64,000 nt of DNA from Silicimonas sp. GTDB lineage: Bacteria > Pseudomonadota > Alphaproteobacteria > Rhodobacterales > Rhodobacteraceae. A program made the position numbers and the translations under genes. The notes beneath the pieces are model-generated. The model saw nothing but the letters and a program-made list of their open reading frames with translations, was not told the DNA's origin and ran no database searches. Location: assembly GCA_022819605.1 (NCBI GenBank), contig JAJEGW010000061.1, positions 1 to 64,000 on the forward strand. Direction: 5' to 3'. Below, one piece after another: positions 45,883-55,104 of the stretch (the stretch's first letter is position 1; each line of letters starts with the position of its first letter).

Positions 45883-45903
45883 GGACGTGATCCTCTACGT
45901 CGA

Positions 45904-45938
45904 TTTACAAAACTATCATTTTCTTTATTACTTGTAAA
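45904..45938. promoter_or_regulatory. Candidate XRE operator
   Basis: TTTACAA (45904-45910) and TTGTAAA (45932-45938) are a perfect inverted repeat with a 21-base AT-rich spacer, starting 22 bases upstream of the XRE-ImmA start. It suits autoregulation by the XRE domain. The right arm abuts the 17-bp target duplication of the IS unit. Confidence 0.45.
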
Positions 45939-45955
45939 CTCAATCAAGAGGAAAG
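45939..45955. repeat. Left copy of 17-bp target-site duplication
   Basis: CTCAATCAAGAGGAAAG occurs here and again at 47132-47148, exactly bordering the IS unit ends TGTC...GACA. A 17-bp duplication is unusually long for insertion sequences but fits the long duplications known for IS1202/ISNCY-like elements. Confidence 0.75.
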
Positions 45956-46051
45956 TGTCGATAACAAGCCGTATGTCCGCTGCAGGTAACAAGCCATCTG
46001 TCCGGTTCTAGGATGGCTCCCAAAACCTGGGAGCAGAGAATCATGGGACTG
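45956..46051. repeat. IS left end, copy A
   Basis: This stretch is repeated base for base at 46608-46703. It contains TGTCGATAACAAG at the tip and a palindromic CCCAAAACCTGGG segment. At 46052 it passes directly into the truncated zeta-toxin gene, marking a deletion breakpoint. Confidence 0.85.
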
Positions 46052-46267
46052 CCTCAGGCGGAGGCATTCATGGCGCTGTCGGGTGGCTTCCTTCGCTGCC
46101 TTGAGGACGCACTCCGGATCGTTCCAGTCCCCGAACATGTCCCGCGCGATGTCGTCGGGATTCACGTAACGGCACCCCTCGACCCACTCATGCCTGAGTA
46201 TGGTTCTCGTCAGTGAGGTTTTCCCGGAACCGTTCGGGCCGGCCACGATGATGAGCACCGGACGCAT
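46052..46267 (-). pseudogene. Truncated zeta-toxin-like kinase
   Basis: ATG 46267 starts MRPVLIIVAGPNGSGKTSLTR, the P-loop of zeta-type toxins (UDP-N-acetylglucosamine kinases) and related small ATPases, followed by YVNPDDIARDMF. After about 72 residues the frame enters the IS left end and stops at 45944 without the rest of the domain. Therefore non-functional. Confidence 0.7.
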
Positions 46268-46283
46268 CAGTTCGGAATGGGAA

Positions 46284-46526
46284 TCACACCCCGAATTCCT
46301 GCCGAATGTCGCTCGGCTCCTTGCGGTCCTGCTTGACGGAAGGAGCCGTCCCGGCCCCGCCCGACCCGACATCCGCAATCATCCGGGCCACATTCGCCAT
46401 AAACCTTTCCTGCGCAGCTCCATGGCGTTCAACGACATCGTCGCACATGGACTGCATCAGGGCATCCAGCTCGGCGTCCGTGGGCTCGACGGAAGGATCG
46501 GTCAGGTCGACTCTGGGGACTTTCAT
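46284..46526 (-). CDS. Small protein, putative zeta-toxin partner
   Basis: An 80-residue acidic protein rich in helix-forming residues (DAELDALMQSMCDDVVERHG; RFMANVARMIADVG). It ends 16 bases before the zeta-like start on the same strand, the usual place of the antitoxin in such pairs. I do not recognise the family. It may still be expressed although the toxin is cut. Confidence 0.5.
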   Translation of the reverse strand: MKVPRVDLTDPSVEPTDAELDALMQSMCDDVVERHGAAQERFMANVARMIADVGSGGAGTAPSVKQDRKEPSDIRQEFGV

Positions 46527-46607
46527 GGATGCTCCGTGACCATTGTTCGGGGATCGTGTTCAATGATAGCCGGTCTGGTCCCGGCCCGCAACGCTTCCTT
46601 CCGCGCG

Positions 46608-46703
46608 TGTCGATAACAAGCCGTATGTCCGCTGCAGGTAACAAGCCATCTGTCCGGTTCTAGGATGGCTCCCAAAACCTGGGAGCAGAGAATCATGGGA
46701 CTG
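46608..46703. repeat. IS left end, copy B
   Basis: Identical to 45956-46051. Here it leads into the transposase reading frame, so this copy keeps the original junction of the element. Confidence 0.85.
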
Positions 46704-47108
46704 GCGAGGGCGATGCAGCGGAGAAGGCGGATGAAGTTCGAGGAGCTCTTCGAGAGGAGGCAGGCCGGGCAGCTGAGCCAGGAGGATGCGGCGAGGGTGC
46801 TGGGCGTTTCCGTGCGGACCTTCCGGCGCTGGGAAGGCCGCTACGGAGCCGATGGCGACGACGGCCTTCTGGACCGCCGGCTCGACCGCGTTGCGGGCAA
46901 CCGGGTCCCGGCCGCCCCGGATCGGGTGCAATATCCTGCCTCGCAGCAAGCTGGAAAGGCGGAACCCCCGGCCCAGACGCTGGTCCCGGTCTTCAACCCG
47001 GGCAGGAATTCATGCCCAGGTGTCCTTTGCGTAATCGGGCCTGCAGAGGACACGCAGAACCGGACAGTTCGCATGTTACCTGAACCGGACACTTCCAACT
47101 GTTATTGA
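46695..47108 (+). pseudogene. Truncated ISNCY/IS1202-like transposase
   Basis: MGLARAMQRRRRMKFEELFE is followed by GQLSQEDAARVLGVSVRTFRRW and DGLLDRRL, an N-terminal helix-turn-helix typical of ISNCY/IS1202-like transposases. After about 75 residues the homology ends and the frame runs through the element's right end to a chance stop. The DDE catalytic core is missing. Confidence 0.65.
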
Positions 47109-47131
47109 CACACTTCCAATTGTTATTGACA

Positions 47132-47148
47132 CTCAATCAAGAGGAAAG
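47132..47148. repeat. Right copy of 17-bp target-site duplication
   Basis: CTCAATCAAGAGGAAAG, identical to 45939-45955, directly after the right end of the IS unit (TTATTGACA ends at 47131). Confidence 0.75.
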
Positions 47149-47305
47149 CGCAGTGCGCGTTGCTGATCTTCTCGCACAAGCTGTCGCGGAACTGGCCAGC
47201 GGTGTCCCGACCATCGCCTTGCTTGACGAGGTCGAGATGCTTGCGGTCGATCGCTCGAAGCTCAGCATGGACACCAATCCGATCGACCTGAATCGCACGA
47301 CCGGC

Positions 47306-47448
47306 GGGCTTCAAGAAAGTGACGGAAACAGTCTGAAGGCTCTTGGTCCGGATCGATCACTGCCGTGGCTGCCGAAAACGGTGCTCCGTCCCGCTCCGGC
47401 AATGCTCACGCGTCGACGTCGAGCCAGATCGTGACCGGGCCGTCATTC
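47306..47448. repeat. Copy 2 of the SIS-gene/dtd 3' junction
   Basis: Contains GFKKVTETV-stop (47307-47336), the end of a second SIS gene whose body is absent, followed by the 3' end of the intact dtd. It aligns with 44098-44263. The stretch 47149-47305 before it has an open plus-strand frame (ADLLAQAVAELASG) that I cannot assign and may be leftover coding sequence. Confidence 0.7.
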
Positions 47449-47849
47449 GTGAGGCCGACCTTCATGTCGGCACCGAAACGGCCTTCCGCAACCTGAACGC
47501 CGAGATTCCGAATTTCGGCAGCAAATTCCGCAACCCTCGCTTCCCCTTCCTCCGGAGGTGCGGCGGACGAGAAGCCCGGCCGATTGCCCCGAGACGTATC
47601 CGCAGCCAGCGTGAACTGGGAAACGACCAGTGCCTCGCCCCCGACATCCAGAAGCGAACGGTTCATGCGACCTTCGTCGTCCGCAAAAATTCGGAGCCTT
47701 GCGACCTTTGCCGCGAGCTTCGAAACGACCTCGGGCGGGTCACTCGCCATGGCGCAGGCCAAAACAAGCAGGCCGGGGCCAATTTTCCCGACGACCTCGC
47801 CGTCGACTGTCACGCTTGCGCAGCTGACACGCTGGACGAGAGCACGCAT
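47406..47849 (-). CDS. dtd: D-aminoacyl-tRNA deacylase
   Basis: A 147-residue homodimeric proofreading enzyme that frees D-amino acids from t[43 protein letters not shown] and the [11 protein letters not shown] cis-Pro motif are intact, and length fits. Minus strand, about 50 bases after pyrH. A decayed copy of its last codons exists at 44221-44262. Confidence 0.95.
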   Translation of the reverse strand: MRALVQRVSCASVTVDGEVVGKIGPGLLVLACAMASDPPEVVSKLAAKVARLRIFADDEGRMNRSLLDVGGEALVVSQFTLAADTSRGNRPGFSSAAPPEEGEARVAEFAAEIRNLGVQVAEGRFGADMKVGLTNDGPVTIWLDVDA

Positions 47850-47900
47850 GCGCCGGCCTTCAAGCCTGGAACAAGACAGCGGCTGCGGGACTCAAGGCGC

Positions 47901-48632
47901 TCACGCCCGGTCCTGAACGATCGTGTAGGTCCCCTCGCCCGAGATAATGCCTCGAAACCCGCCCGGCTCGTCGAGAGAAAACACGATGATCGGAAGCCCG
48001 TTGTCGCGCGCAAGCGCAACGGCGGAAGCGTCCATGACTTTCAGGTTCTTCGCCAGAACGTCGTCGTAGCTGATCTTGTCGTATCGCCTGGCGTCCGAAT
48101 GCTTGGCGGGATCCTTGTCATAGACGCCGTCAACCAAGGTTCCCTTGAAGATTGCCTGGCACGACATTTCCGTTGCGCGCAGCGTCGCCGCGGTATCGGT
48201 GGTAAAGTATGGATTGCCGGTGCCTGCGGCGAATATGCAAACCCTCTTCTTCTCGAGGTGCCTGACGGCCCGCCTGCGAATGTAGGGCTCCGCGACCTCG
48301 TCCATGCGAATCGCCGAAATCACCCTGGTGTGGATGCCAAGCACCTCCAGCGCGGACTGCATGGCCAGGGCGTTCATGACCGTGGCAAGCATGCCCATGT
48401 AATCTGCAGTTGTCCGCTCCATTCCCTGGGCTGAGCCTTGCAGTCCCCGGAAAATGTTGCCGCCGCCGATCACCATGCACACTTCGGCACCAAGCTCGTG
48501 AACCGAACTCACTTCCTCGGCGATTTTCGCAACGGTCGGCGGATGAAGCCCGAATCCCTGATCGCCCATCAGCGCCTCGCCGGATATCTTCAGCAGCACG
48601 CGGGAATAGGCGGGATCGTTGGGCTTGCTCAT
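47901..48632 (-). CDS. pyrH: Uridylate kinase
   Basis: UMP kinase of the amino acid kinase fold, 243 residues. [38 protein letters not shown] and ATLRA are family marks. ATG 48632. Usually tsf-pyrH-frr; here pyrH is divergent from miaA (43-base gap), followed by dtd and separated from frr by about 12 kb of accessory genes. Confidence 0.96.
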   Translation of the reverse strand: MSKPNDPAYSRVLLKISGEALMGDQGFGLHPPTVAKIAEEVSSVHELGAEVCMVIGGGNIFRGLQGSAQGMERTTADYMGMLATVMNALAMQSALEVLGIHTRVISAIRMDEVAEPYIRRRAVRHLEKKRVCIFAAGTGNPYFTTDTAATLRATEMSCQAIFKGTLVDGVYDKDPAKHSDARRYDKISYDDVLAKNLKVMDASAVALARDNGLPIIVFSLDEPGGFRGIISGEGTYTIVQDRA

Positions 48633-48675
48633 GTTGCTTGTCCTCGCGTGCTCTCGCTTTGCTTCGGGCGCGAAA

Positions 48676-49608
48676 ATGTCCGAAAACTCCGGAATGTTCA
48701 ACGAGGGATCACTGAGCGGCATCCTGGACCGGATCGACCCGGATCGTCCGGTCCTGATCACTGGCCCGACCGCAAGCGGAAAGTCAGCGCTTGCAATGGC
48801 AATCGCGGCACGAACCGGAGGTCCGGTCATCAACGCCGACGCCATGCAGGTCTTTGCCGACTGGCAAATTCTCACTGCCAGGCCTTCAGCTGAAGCCGAG
48901 TCAAGGGTGCCGCATGCGCTCTACGGCCACGTGCCAGGCCACCTCGAATACTCCGTGGGAAGATGGCTCCGCGATCTTGCACCGCTTCTTGGCGGCCCGA
49001 CGCCCGTGATCGTCGGGGGCACGGGCCTTTACTTCACCGCCCTGACCGAGGGACTGGCCCCGATTCCCGAGATCCCAGATGAAGTGCGGCGCAACGCGAT
49101 GGAACGAGTCGCTTCGGAAGGCATCGACGCGCTTCTGCGCGAACTGGATCCCGGAACCAGGGCGCGAATCGATGAGCTCAACCCCATGCGCGTTCAGCGC
49201 GCGTGGGAAGTGCTGACGGCGACCGGTCGCGGGCTGACCGCGTGGCAGGACGAAACAGCCCCCCCGCTCCTGCCGCTGTCCAGTGCGACGACGATTCTCA
49301 TCGACACGCCAAAGGACTGGCTCAATGAGCAAATCGAGAGGCGCTTCGCGCAGATGCTCTCGAACGGCCTCCTTGACGAAGTGCGCACGAACGCACCTGC
49401 CTGGCATCCCGCTCGCCCGTCGGCGAAAGCCATCGGCGCTGCGGAACTGATTGCGCACGTGCGCGGAGAGAAGTCACTGGACGATGCGCGCATGGCGGCC
49501 ATCGTAGCCACGAGGCAGTTCGCGAAGCGTCAGCGCAGCTGGTTTCGCAGCCGAATGTCAGGGTGGCAAACCATGCGCCTGCCGCCCGGGACGGGTGCCT
49601 CTGCCTGA
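48676..49608 (+). CDS. miaA: tRNA dimethylallyltransferase
   Basis: Enzyme of about 310 residues adding an isopentenyl group to A37 of UNN-reading tRNAs. P-loop [11 protein letters not shown] near residue 31, [26 protein letters not shown], and a C-terminal [11 protein letters not shown] 48676 or 48694 are both possible starts. Divergent from pyrH with a very short shared control region; convergent with the M42 peptidase gene. Confidence 0.95.
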   Translation: MSENSGMFNEGSLSGILDRIDPDRPVLITGPTASGKSALAMAIAARTGGPVINADAMQVFADWQILTARPSAEAESRVPHALYGHVPGHLEYSVGRWLRDLAPLLGGPTPVIVGGTGLYFTALTEGLAPIPEIPDEVRRNAMERVASEGIDALLRELDPGTRARIDELNPMRVQRAWEVLTATGRGLTAWQDETAPPLLPLSSATTILIDTPKDWLNEQIERRFAQMLSNGLLDEVRTNAPAWHPARPSAKAIGAAELIAHVRGEKSLDDARMAAIVATRQFAKRQRSWFRSRMSGWQTMRLPPGTGASA

Positions 49609-49656
49609 AGGCGGCATTGCTGCCGCTCGGGCAGCCACCGCATTGCCTGGCTGCGT

Positions 49657-50688
49657 TCAATTTGCCTTGAGGTACGCCACAAGTATGTCCCGCGCAGCCT
49701 GCAGGTCGCTCTTTTCGACCATTTCCGTTACGGTGTGGATGTATCTTGTGCCGACCACGATCCCGACGGCGCGGGCACCGGATGCCGCTTGCTGCGCGGC
49801 GGCTCCGTCCTGCCCTCCCGAGCGCAGCATGGTGCGCTGGTAGGGAATCTTCTCCTTCTCGGCCAGGGCCGCAAATTCCTCCGCAAGCGCCTTGTCGGCG
49901 ATGAAGGAACCGTCTCGCAGATGCAGGCCGAACCCCTTGCCTTGCTCTGTCGTGCGATCCTGCTCGGGCACGCCCGGCGTATCGCAGGCAAGCGTCGTGT
50001 CGATTCCGATGCCGATGTCGGGCTTTACCCGGAACGCTGCGGTACGCGCACCTCTGAGCCCCACTTCCTCCTGCGTCGTGAAGACCACGTGGATCTCGGA
50101 CCTGGTCTTGAACTTCCCGAGCCCGCGCACCGCCTCGATGCCGAGCCAGCAGGCAATCCGGTTGTCGAGCGCCTTCGAAACCACCTTGTCGCCAAGTTCC
50201 AGAAACGGCTCGTCCATCACGACCATGTCGCCGACCTTGACGACGTCCTTGGCTCGCTTGCCTAGGCCTGTATCAATGAAGAACTCGTGAGGCTGCGGAA
50301 TCTTCTTCCTGTCCTCGGGAGAGGATATGTGAACCGGCCGTCCGCCCGGGTTCATGACAGCCTTGAGATCTTCCTTGCCCGTGCAGACGAGAACCCTGCG
50401 CGAAAAAAGGTTCCTGGGATCGAACCCGCCCAAGGTCTGGAGATACAGGAATCCCCCTTTCGAGATGTGGCTCACCAGGAACCCGATCTCGTCCATGTGA
50501 CAGAGAAGCATGATCTTCTTCGGGTTCTTCGACTTGCCCCTCCTGACGCAATGCAGCGACCCCATGGAATCGGTGTTTACCTCGTCAAAAAGCGGCTTGG
50601 CCTCCTGTTCGATCTTGCCGCGTACGCGTTCCTCATGGCCCGGCACGCCGGGGGTTTCGCACAAGGTCTTGAGAAGAGTGATGTTCAT
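49657..50688 (-). CDS. M42-family aminopeptidase
   Basis: Cytoplasmic dimetal peptidase of 343 residues (FrvX/CelM/TET group). Metal motifs: CHMDEIGF, SKALDNRIACW, FTTQEEVGLRGA, GIDTTLACDTPG and the final RYIHTVTEM. Such proteins form large shells that trim peptides. ATG 50688 begins the conserved MNITLLKTLCETPGVPGHE. Confidence 0.92.
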   Translation of the reverse strand: MNITLLKTLCETPGVPGHEERVRGKIEQEAKPLFDEVNTDSMGSLHCVRRGKSKNPKKIMLLCHMDEIGFLVSHISKGGFLYLQTLGGFDPRNLFSRRVLVCTGKEDLKAVMNPGGRPVHISSPEDRKKIPQPHEFFIDTGLGKRAKDVVKVGDMVVMDEPFLELGDKVVSKALDNRIACWLGIEAVRGLGKFKTRSEIHVVFTTQEEVGLRGARTAAFRVKPDIGIGIDTTLACDTPGVPEQDRTTEQGKGFGLHLRDGSFIADKALAEEFAALAEKEKIPYQRTMLRSGGQDGAAAQQAASGARAVGIVVGTRYIHTVTEMVEKSDLQAARDILVAYLKAN

Positions 50689-50818
50689 GAGCCTGCTTTC
50701 ATTTCTGGTCAAGGCGATCAAATTGTGAATCGAGCGATTTGCAAGCACTTTCGCGAATGCAGCAAGCCCGGACTTTCCAGCGCGGCGTGCATGGCGCAGC
50801 GCGACGCAAACCGGTGCA

Positions 50819-52600
50819 TCAAAGCGGCCAGAAGAACGGGATCAGCAGCGATGCGAAAATGCCCGTCGAGAGGTTCAGCGGAATGCCGACCCGGAGGAAG
50901 TCCGTGAACCTGTACCCGCCGGGCCCGTAGACCATCATGTTGGTTTGGTAGCTGATTGGCGTGGCGAACGTGGCGGAAGCGGCGATCATCACAGCGATGA
51001 CGAGAGGGCGCGGATCCACCCCGATGGAATACGCGAGCCCGATGGCAACCGGCGTCACGACCACGGCCACCGCGTGGTTTATTGTCTCCGACAGGACCGA
51101 GGTCACCAGGTAGATCGCCCAGACGATGAGGAACGGAGGAAGCGCCGCGACGAACGGCTCGATGGCAGAGACGATAAGCTGAATCGCGCCCGAGGTCTCG
51201 ATCGCGGTGGCAACGGCAAGCATTGCAAAGATCAGGCCGAGAAGCCGGCCGTCTATGGTCGAGAATGCCTCGTCCGCATCAATGCAGCGGGTCAGCAGCA
51301 CGACCGCCACTGCAACCATGGCGAGAAGCAGGATCGGCGCGGCGCCGATTGCCGCAAAGGCCACGATGCCTGCAAGCGTGCCAAGCGCCAGCGGCGCGTG
51401 CCCGCGCCTGAACGCCCGCGCCGTCGGCTCGGACACGTTGACAAGGCCGGTGTCGCTGGCCAGCCGGGCAATGTCCTCGGCAGCCCCTTCCAGAAGCAGG
51501 GTGTCGCCAACCCGGATCACGAGATCGTCGAGCTGTCGGCCAATGTTCTCGTTCCTGCGGTGGACCGCCAATGGATAGACCCCGTAGCGTCGCCGCAGCC
51601 TGAGATCCCCGAGCGAGCGTCCAACCAAGGTCGCTTGCGGCGTAATCAGGACTTCGACCGTCGAGGTCTTCCGTGACGAGAGCTTTTCGGCCAGCCGCAC
51701 GTCCGGGTTGTCCTTGAGTCCAAGCAGTTCCTCCATCTGGGTGCGAACCACGACGCGGTCTCCTGCCTGCAGGCGAACGACATCCAGTTCCCGCCGGAGC
51801 GACGCGTCCCCCCGAAGAACATCGATCAGCCTGACGCCGCCTCGCTTGAAGAGATCGACCTTGGTCACTGCCTGTCCGATCAGCGCACTGTCCTCGGGAA
51901 GCGCGATCTCCGTGAAGAACTTCATCTTTGACTTGTCTCCAAGAAGCGTCCCCATGCTCGCGCGATCCGGCAAAAGGCGTGGCCCCAGGAAACGCAGGTA
52001 GATGCCGCCCCAGACGACCAGGATGACCGCCACGGGGGTCACCTCGAAGATGGTGAAGGGCTCCATTCCTCCTGCCCGCGCAACGCCGTCAACGAGAAGG
52101 TTCGTCGACGTGCCGATCAGCGTGCAGGTGCCGCCGAAAATCGCCATGTAGGAAAGCGGGATCAGCAGCTTGGACGACGAGATCTTCAGCTTCCGCGCCA
52201 GCTGGACGAAGACCGGGATCATCACGAGAACAACGGGCGTGTTGTTGACGAAGGCCGAGGCGACGACAACGAGGGCCATGAGCGCGCCGATCGCCATGGC
52301 CGGACTGTCGTCTGCCTTGGATTCGGCGAGCCTCGTGAACCATTCCAGCGCGCCTGTCCTCACAAGGGCGCCCATCACGATGAACATGGCCGCGATCGTC
52401 CATGGCGCCGGGTTGGCGAGGACATGAACCGCCTCTTCGTAGGGAAGCAGGCCGAGCACCAGGAGCGCTCCCGCTCCTGCGATGGCTGTGACCTCCGGCG
52501 GGTAGACTTCGCGAATGAACAGCGCGAACATCACGGCCACGACCACGAGCGTCACGATCGCAGGCGCGTCCGGGTGCAGATTTGCGAGTGCAACCATCAT
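50819..52600 (-). CDS. SLC13-family transporter with two TrkA-C domains
   Basis: Integral membrane protein of 593 residues. Two blocks of hydrophobic helices, each with a family loop (FVNNTPVVLVMIPVF; TINHAVAVVVTPVAIG), flank a soluble middle (about residues 200-370) with two TrkA-C/RCK-C units (LRRELDVVRLQAGDRVVVRT; LDDLVIRVGDTLLLEG). This is the YfbS/sulfate-dicarboxylate-like DASS branch. Substrate unclear. Start codons overlap the stop of the upstream DMT gene. Confidence 0.9.
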   Translation of the reverse strand: MMVALANLHPDAPAIVTLVVVAVMFALFIREVYPPEVTAIAGAGALLVLGLLPYEEAVHVLANPAPWTIAAMFIVMGALVRTGALEWFTRLAESKADDSPAMAIGALMALVVVASAFVNNTPVVLVMIPVFVQLARKLKISSSKLLIPLSYMAIFGGTCTLIGTSTNLLVDGVARAGGMEPFTIFEVTPVAVILVVWGGIYLRFLGPRLLPDRASMGTLLGDKSKMKFFTEIALPEDSALIGQAVTKVDLFKRGGVRLIDVLRGDASLRRELDVVRLQAGDRVVVRTQMEELLGLKDNPDVRLAEKLSSRKTSTVEVLITPQATLVGRSLGDLRLRRRYGVYPLAVHRRNENIGRQLDDLVIRVGDTLLLEGAAEDIARLASDTGLVNVSEPTARAFRRGHAPLALGTLAGIVAFAAIGAAPILLLAMVAVAVVLLTRCIDADEAFSTIDGRLLGLIFAMLAVATAIETSGAIQLIVSAIEPFVAALPPFLIVWAIYLVTSVLSETINHAVAVVVTPVAIGLAYSIGVDPRPLVIAVMIAASATFATPISYQTNMMVYGPGGYRFTDFLRVGIPLNLSTGIFASLLIPFFWPL

Positions 52601-53526
52601 TGCCGTTTTTCCCCGCTTTCCGGCCTTCCCGCAAGCGTCCCGGCTTCCGAACCCGGCTGGACGAGGAATACTCCCACCAGCATCAGGCTTATGGCGGCCC
52701 AGATCCAGCCAGAATAGATCTCGCCAAGAATCAACATCGCCCAGAAGACGCCGAACCCGGTGACGAGGTAGCTCACCTGGATTGCAAACAGTGCACCGGC
52801 CCTCCCGACCATCCAGACATAGAGGCAGTAAGCCATCACGTGAACAAGCGAGACCGCAAGAAGCGCCATGTCCGGTAGTGCCCAAGGCGGCCTCGGGTCG
52901 ATGAACTGTCCAGTCGCCTGCGCAAGCGGGAAGGTGATCGCGGAACCAAAGACCAGGGCGCCAAAAAGCGCGTCCACCGGATCGAGTCCCGCCGTGCCCC
53001 ACTTTGCAATCAGGTTGCCTTCGAGCCCGTAGAAGAATGGCGCGATCAGCGCGAGCGGCACGAAGGCGACCATTGCACGCTCGGGAAGGCTCGCTTCCGG
53101 ACCCACGATCAGGAGAACGCCCGCAAGACCCAGGCACAGGCCAAGCAGCCGGGACAGCACGAAACGCTCGATCCCGAATGCAAGGGCAATCGGGAAGGCG
53201 AACATCGGCACGAACGACAACAGGACTGACACGAGGCCAGCCGGCAGGTGCCGAATTGCCTCGTAGCTCGCAGAATTCGGGATGACCGTGCCGACCAGCG
53301 CGAGCTGGAGATAGACGAAGAGAGCCGGGGCGTCCCGGCGAATCCGACGTCGGCGAACGGCCTGCAGAATGCCCAGGACAACCGCTCCGATCGTCATTTG
53401 CCAGAAGACTAGCCCGAACTGACGGTAGCCCTCGCTCACGGCGATCTTGGCCAGCGGCTGGGTCAATCCCCAGCCGGCACCGGCAAGCAGCAACGCCAGA
53501 AACGGCAGGATCAGGTTGCGGGGCAT
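52597..53526 (-). CDS. DMT-family (EamA) transporter
   Basis: Membrane protein of about 309 residues with ten predicted helices in two EamA repeats (ALLLAGAGWGLTQPLAK; then LALIAPFFYGLEGNLIAKWG). Exports or imports small metabolites; substrate unknown. ATG 53526 follows the ymdB stop by five bases, and its end overlaps the SLC13 gene, so the three are likely one transcript. Confidence 0.9.
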   Translation of the reverse strand: MPRNLILPFLALLLAGAGWGLTQPLAKIAVSEGYRQFGLVFWQMTIGAVVLGILQAVRRRRIRRDAPALFVYLQLALVGTVIPNSASYEAIRHLPAGLVSVLLSFVPMFAFPIALAFGIERFVLSRLLGLCLGLAGVLLIVGPEASLPERAMVAFVPLALIAPFFYGLEGNLIAKWGTAGLDPVDALFGALVFGSAITFPLAQATGQFIDPRPPWALPDMALLAVSLVHVMAYCLYVWMVGRAGALFAIQVSYLVTGFGVFWAMLILGEIYSGWIWAAISLMLVGVFLVQPGSEAGTLAGRPESGEKRQ

Positions 53527-53531
53527 CAACC

Positions 53532-54341
53532 TCAGGACGGAGGCGCGAGGACGCCGCCTTCTCGCACCGGCGCTACGTCCAGGGCCTTTCCGGTGCCATC
53601 ATCGGTTGTGACCAGGGCGCCGCACAGCGTTGCCTCGCCCAGCGCGGCCTGGAAGCGGCCCTTTCTCATGCCGGTCACGAAACGGCCAAGCGGCTCTTCC
53701 TTGGCCATTCCGATCACCGAGTTGTAGTCGCCGCACATTCCGGCGTCCGTCATGTAGGCCGTGCCGCCAGGCAGGATCATCGCGTCGGCCGTGGGCACAT
53801 GCGTATGCGAACCGAGAACGGCACTGGCACGCCCGTCGCAAAAATGGCCCATCGCCATCTTCTCGGACGTGGCCTCGCAGTGAATGTCGACGAGACTTGC
53901 GTGAACGGCGCCGCCAAGCGGAAACCTGTTCAGGATCTCGTCGATGGCCGAGAACGGATTGTCATAAGGGCGGTTCATGAAGACCTGGCCGAGAACCTGG
54001 GCCACGAGCACCTTCCGGCCCCTTCCGGCGTCGAACACCTTGGCGCCTGCGCCCGGCGCGGCTTTCGAAAAGTTCAGGGGACGGAGAATGCGCGGCTCGC
54101 GCTCGATACCTGACAGCATGTCGCGCTGGTCGAACGCGTGATCGCCCAGGGTCAGCACATCGGCACCTGCCTTGAGCAGCGAGGCCGCATGTTCCGGAGA
54201 GACTCCGAGGCCGGAGGTCGCGTTTTCGCAATTGACCACCACGAAGTCTGCTTGCAGGCGCGCCCGCAAGCTACCGAGCCGCTCGACAACCGCTTTGCGC
54301 CCGGATCGCCCCATCACGTCGCCAAGATACAGGATTTTCAT
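53532..54341 (-). CDS. YmdB-family metallophosphoesterase
   Basis: A 269-residue dimetal phosphoesterase (TIGR00282). MKILYLGDVMGRSGRKAV, VNCENATSGLGVS, TLGDHAFDQ, VDIHCEATSEKMA and GSHTHVPTAD give all metal ligands. The family hydrolyses 2',3'-cyclic nucleotides in characterised members. In many alphaproteobacteria it lies close to the 5-FCL gene, as here. ATG 54341 starts the first beta strand. Confidence 0.93.
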   Translation of the reverse strand: MKILYLGDVMGRSGRKAVVERLGSLRARLQADFVVVNCENATSGLGVSPEHAASLLKAGADVLTLGDHAFDQRDMLSGIEREPRILRPLNFSKAAPGAGAKVFDAGRGRKVLVAQVLGQVFMNRPYDNPFSAIDEILNRFPLGGAVHASLVDIHCEATSEKMAMGHFCDGRASAVLGSHTHVPTADAMILPGGTAYMTDAGMCGDYNSVIGMAKEEPLGRFVTGMRKGRFQAALGEATLCGALVTTDDGTGKALDVAPVREGGVLAPPS

Positions 54342-54537
54342 GCCCTTGCCTCTAGATTGATGATTCCTACAAGGCAAGACGTCGATGTGTCCTTGACCGC
54401 AGGTAGCACATCACCCGGACAAACGGCCGAACCGATTTTTCTTTTGTCGGCGGAATCGCACCTACGAACGCGTTGACTGGCGCGATCGTTTCCGACCTAA
54501 CGGGCCGCCATGAACCGTTGTGATTGTGAACCACGCT

Positions 54538-55104
54538 TCACGCGAACTGCCTGATCCCAGACTCCGTGACGACCAGGTCGAGAAGCTGGTCAGTCGCCTC
54601 ACGCGGCACGTCGCGACATTCCTGGATGTCGTAGGCAAACCCGATTGCGGTCACGTTGTCACGCGAACGCAGTGCCTCCAACGTCCTGTCGTAATGGCCA
54701 CCACCATAGCCAAGGCGGCCACCCGTGCTGTCGAAGGCAAGCAGCGGCACGATCAGGATGGACGGCACAAGTTCGACCCGATCCCGCGGAATGGCAGCGC
54801 CAAAGGCGCCCTCGATCAGTGCCGCGCCGGGCATCCACCGGCGAAACTTCAAGGCTTGATCCTTGCCCTGCACCACGGGAAGACAAAGCTCGTGAGATCC
54901 GGCTAGTGCATGCATTGCAGACCGAGGGTCGATTTCGGTGCGGATTGGCCAGTAGCCCGAGACCGTCAGCCCGGTTGCATCCCGAACCGCGGCAACAAGA
55001 TGCTCGCACGCAGCATCCGCGTCACTTGGACTTGCCCCTTCACGACGGCGCGACGCTGCCTTGCGCATTCTGGCCTTCTTGGCCTTCAGGTTCGCCACGT
55101 TCAC
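54538..55104 (-). CDS. 5-formyltetrahydrofolate cyclo-ligase
   Basis: ATP-dependent enzyme of 188 residues returning 5-formyl-THF to 5,10-methenyl-THF. KKARMRKAASRR at the N-terminus; EIDPRSAMHALA; VPLLAFDSTGGRLGYGGGHYDRTL is the signature. Starts with GTG at 55104 whose GTGA overlaps the mgtE stop. Links with fhs in the same window to folate C1 metabolism. No 6S RNA was recognised upstream since mgtE abuts. Confidence 0.94.
   Translation of the reverse strand: MNVANLKAKKARMRKAASRRREGASPSDADAACEHLVAAVRDATGLTVSGYWPIRTEIDPRSAMHALAGSHELCLPVVQGKDQALKFRRWMPGAALIEGAFGAAIPRDRVELVPSILIVPLLAFDSTGGRLGYGGGHYDRTLEALRSRDNVTAIGFAYDIQECRDVPREATDQLLDLVVTESGIRQFA

Larger units (their letters stand above)
45956..47131. 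mobile_element. Small composite IS unit (IS1202/ISNCY-like) carrying toxin-antitoxin remnants
   Basis: The unit begins TGTCGATAACAAG and ends with the complement of TGTCAATAACAATT, imperfect terminal inverted repeats. It is bordered by the 17-bp duplication. A 96-97 bp left end occurs twice, at 45956-46051 and 46608-46703. The first is only a left end; the second is followed by a truncated transposase and the right end. Between them lie a cut zeta-toxin gene and its small partner gene. This looks like two copies of one IS with cargo between them, both internally deleted. Confidence 0.65.
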
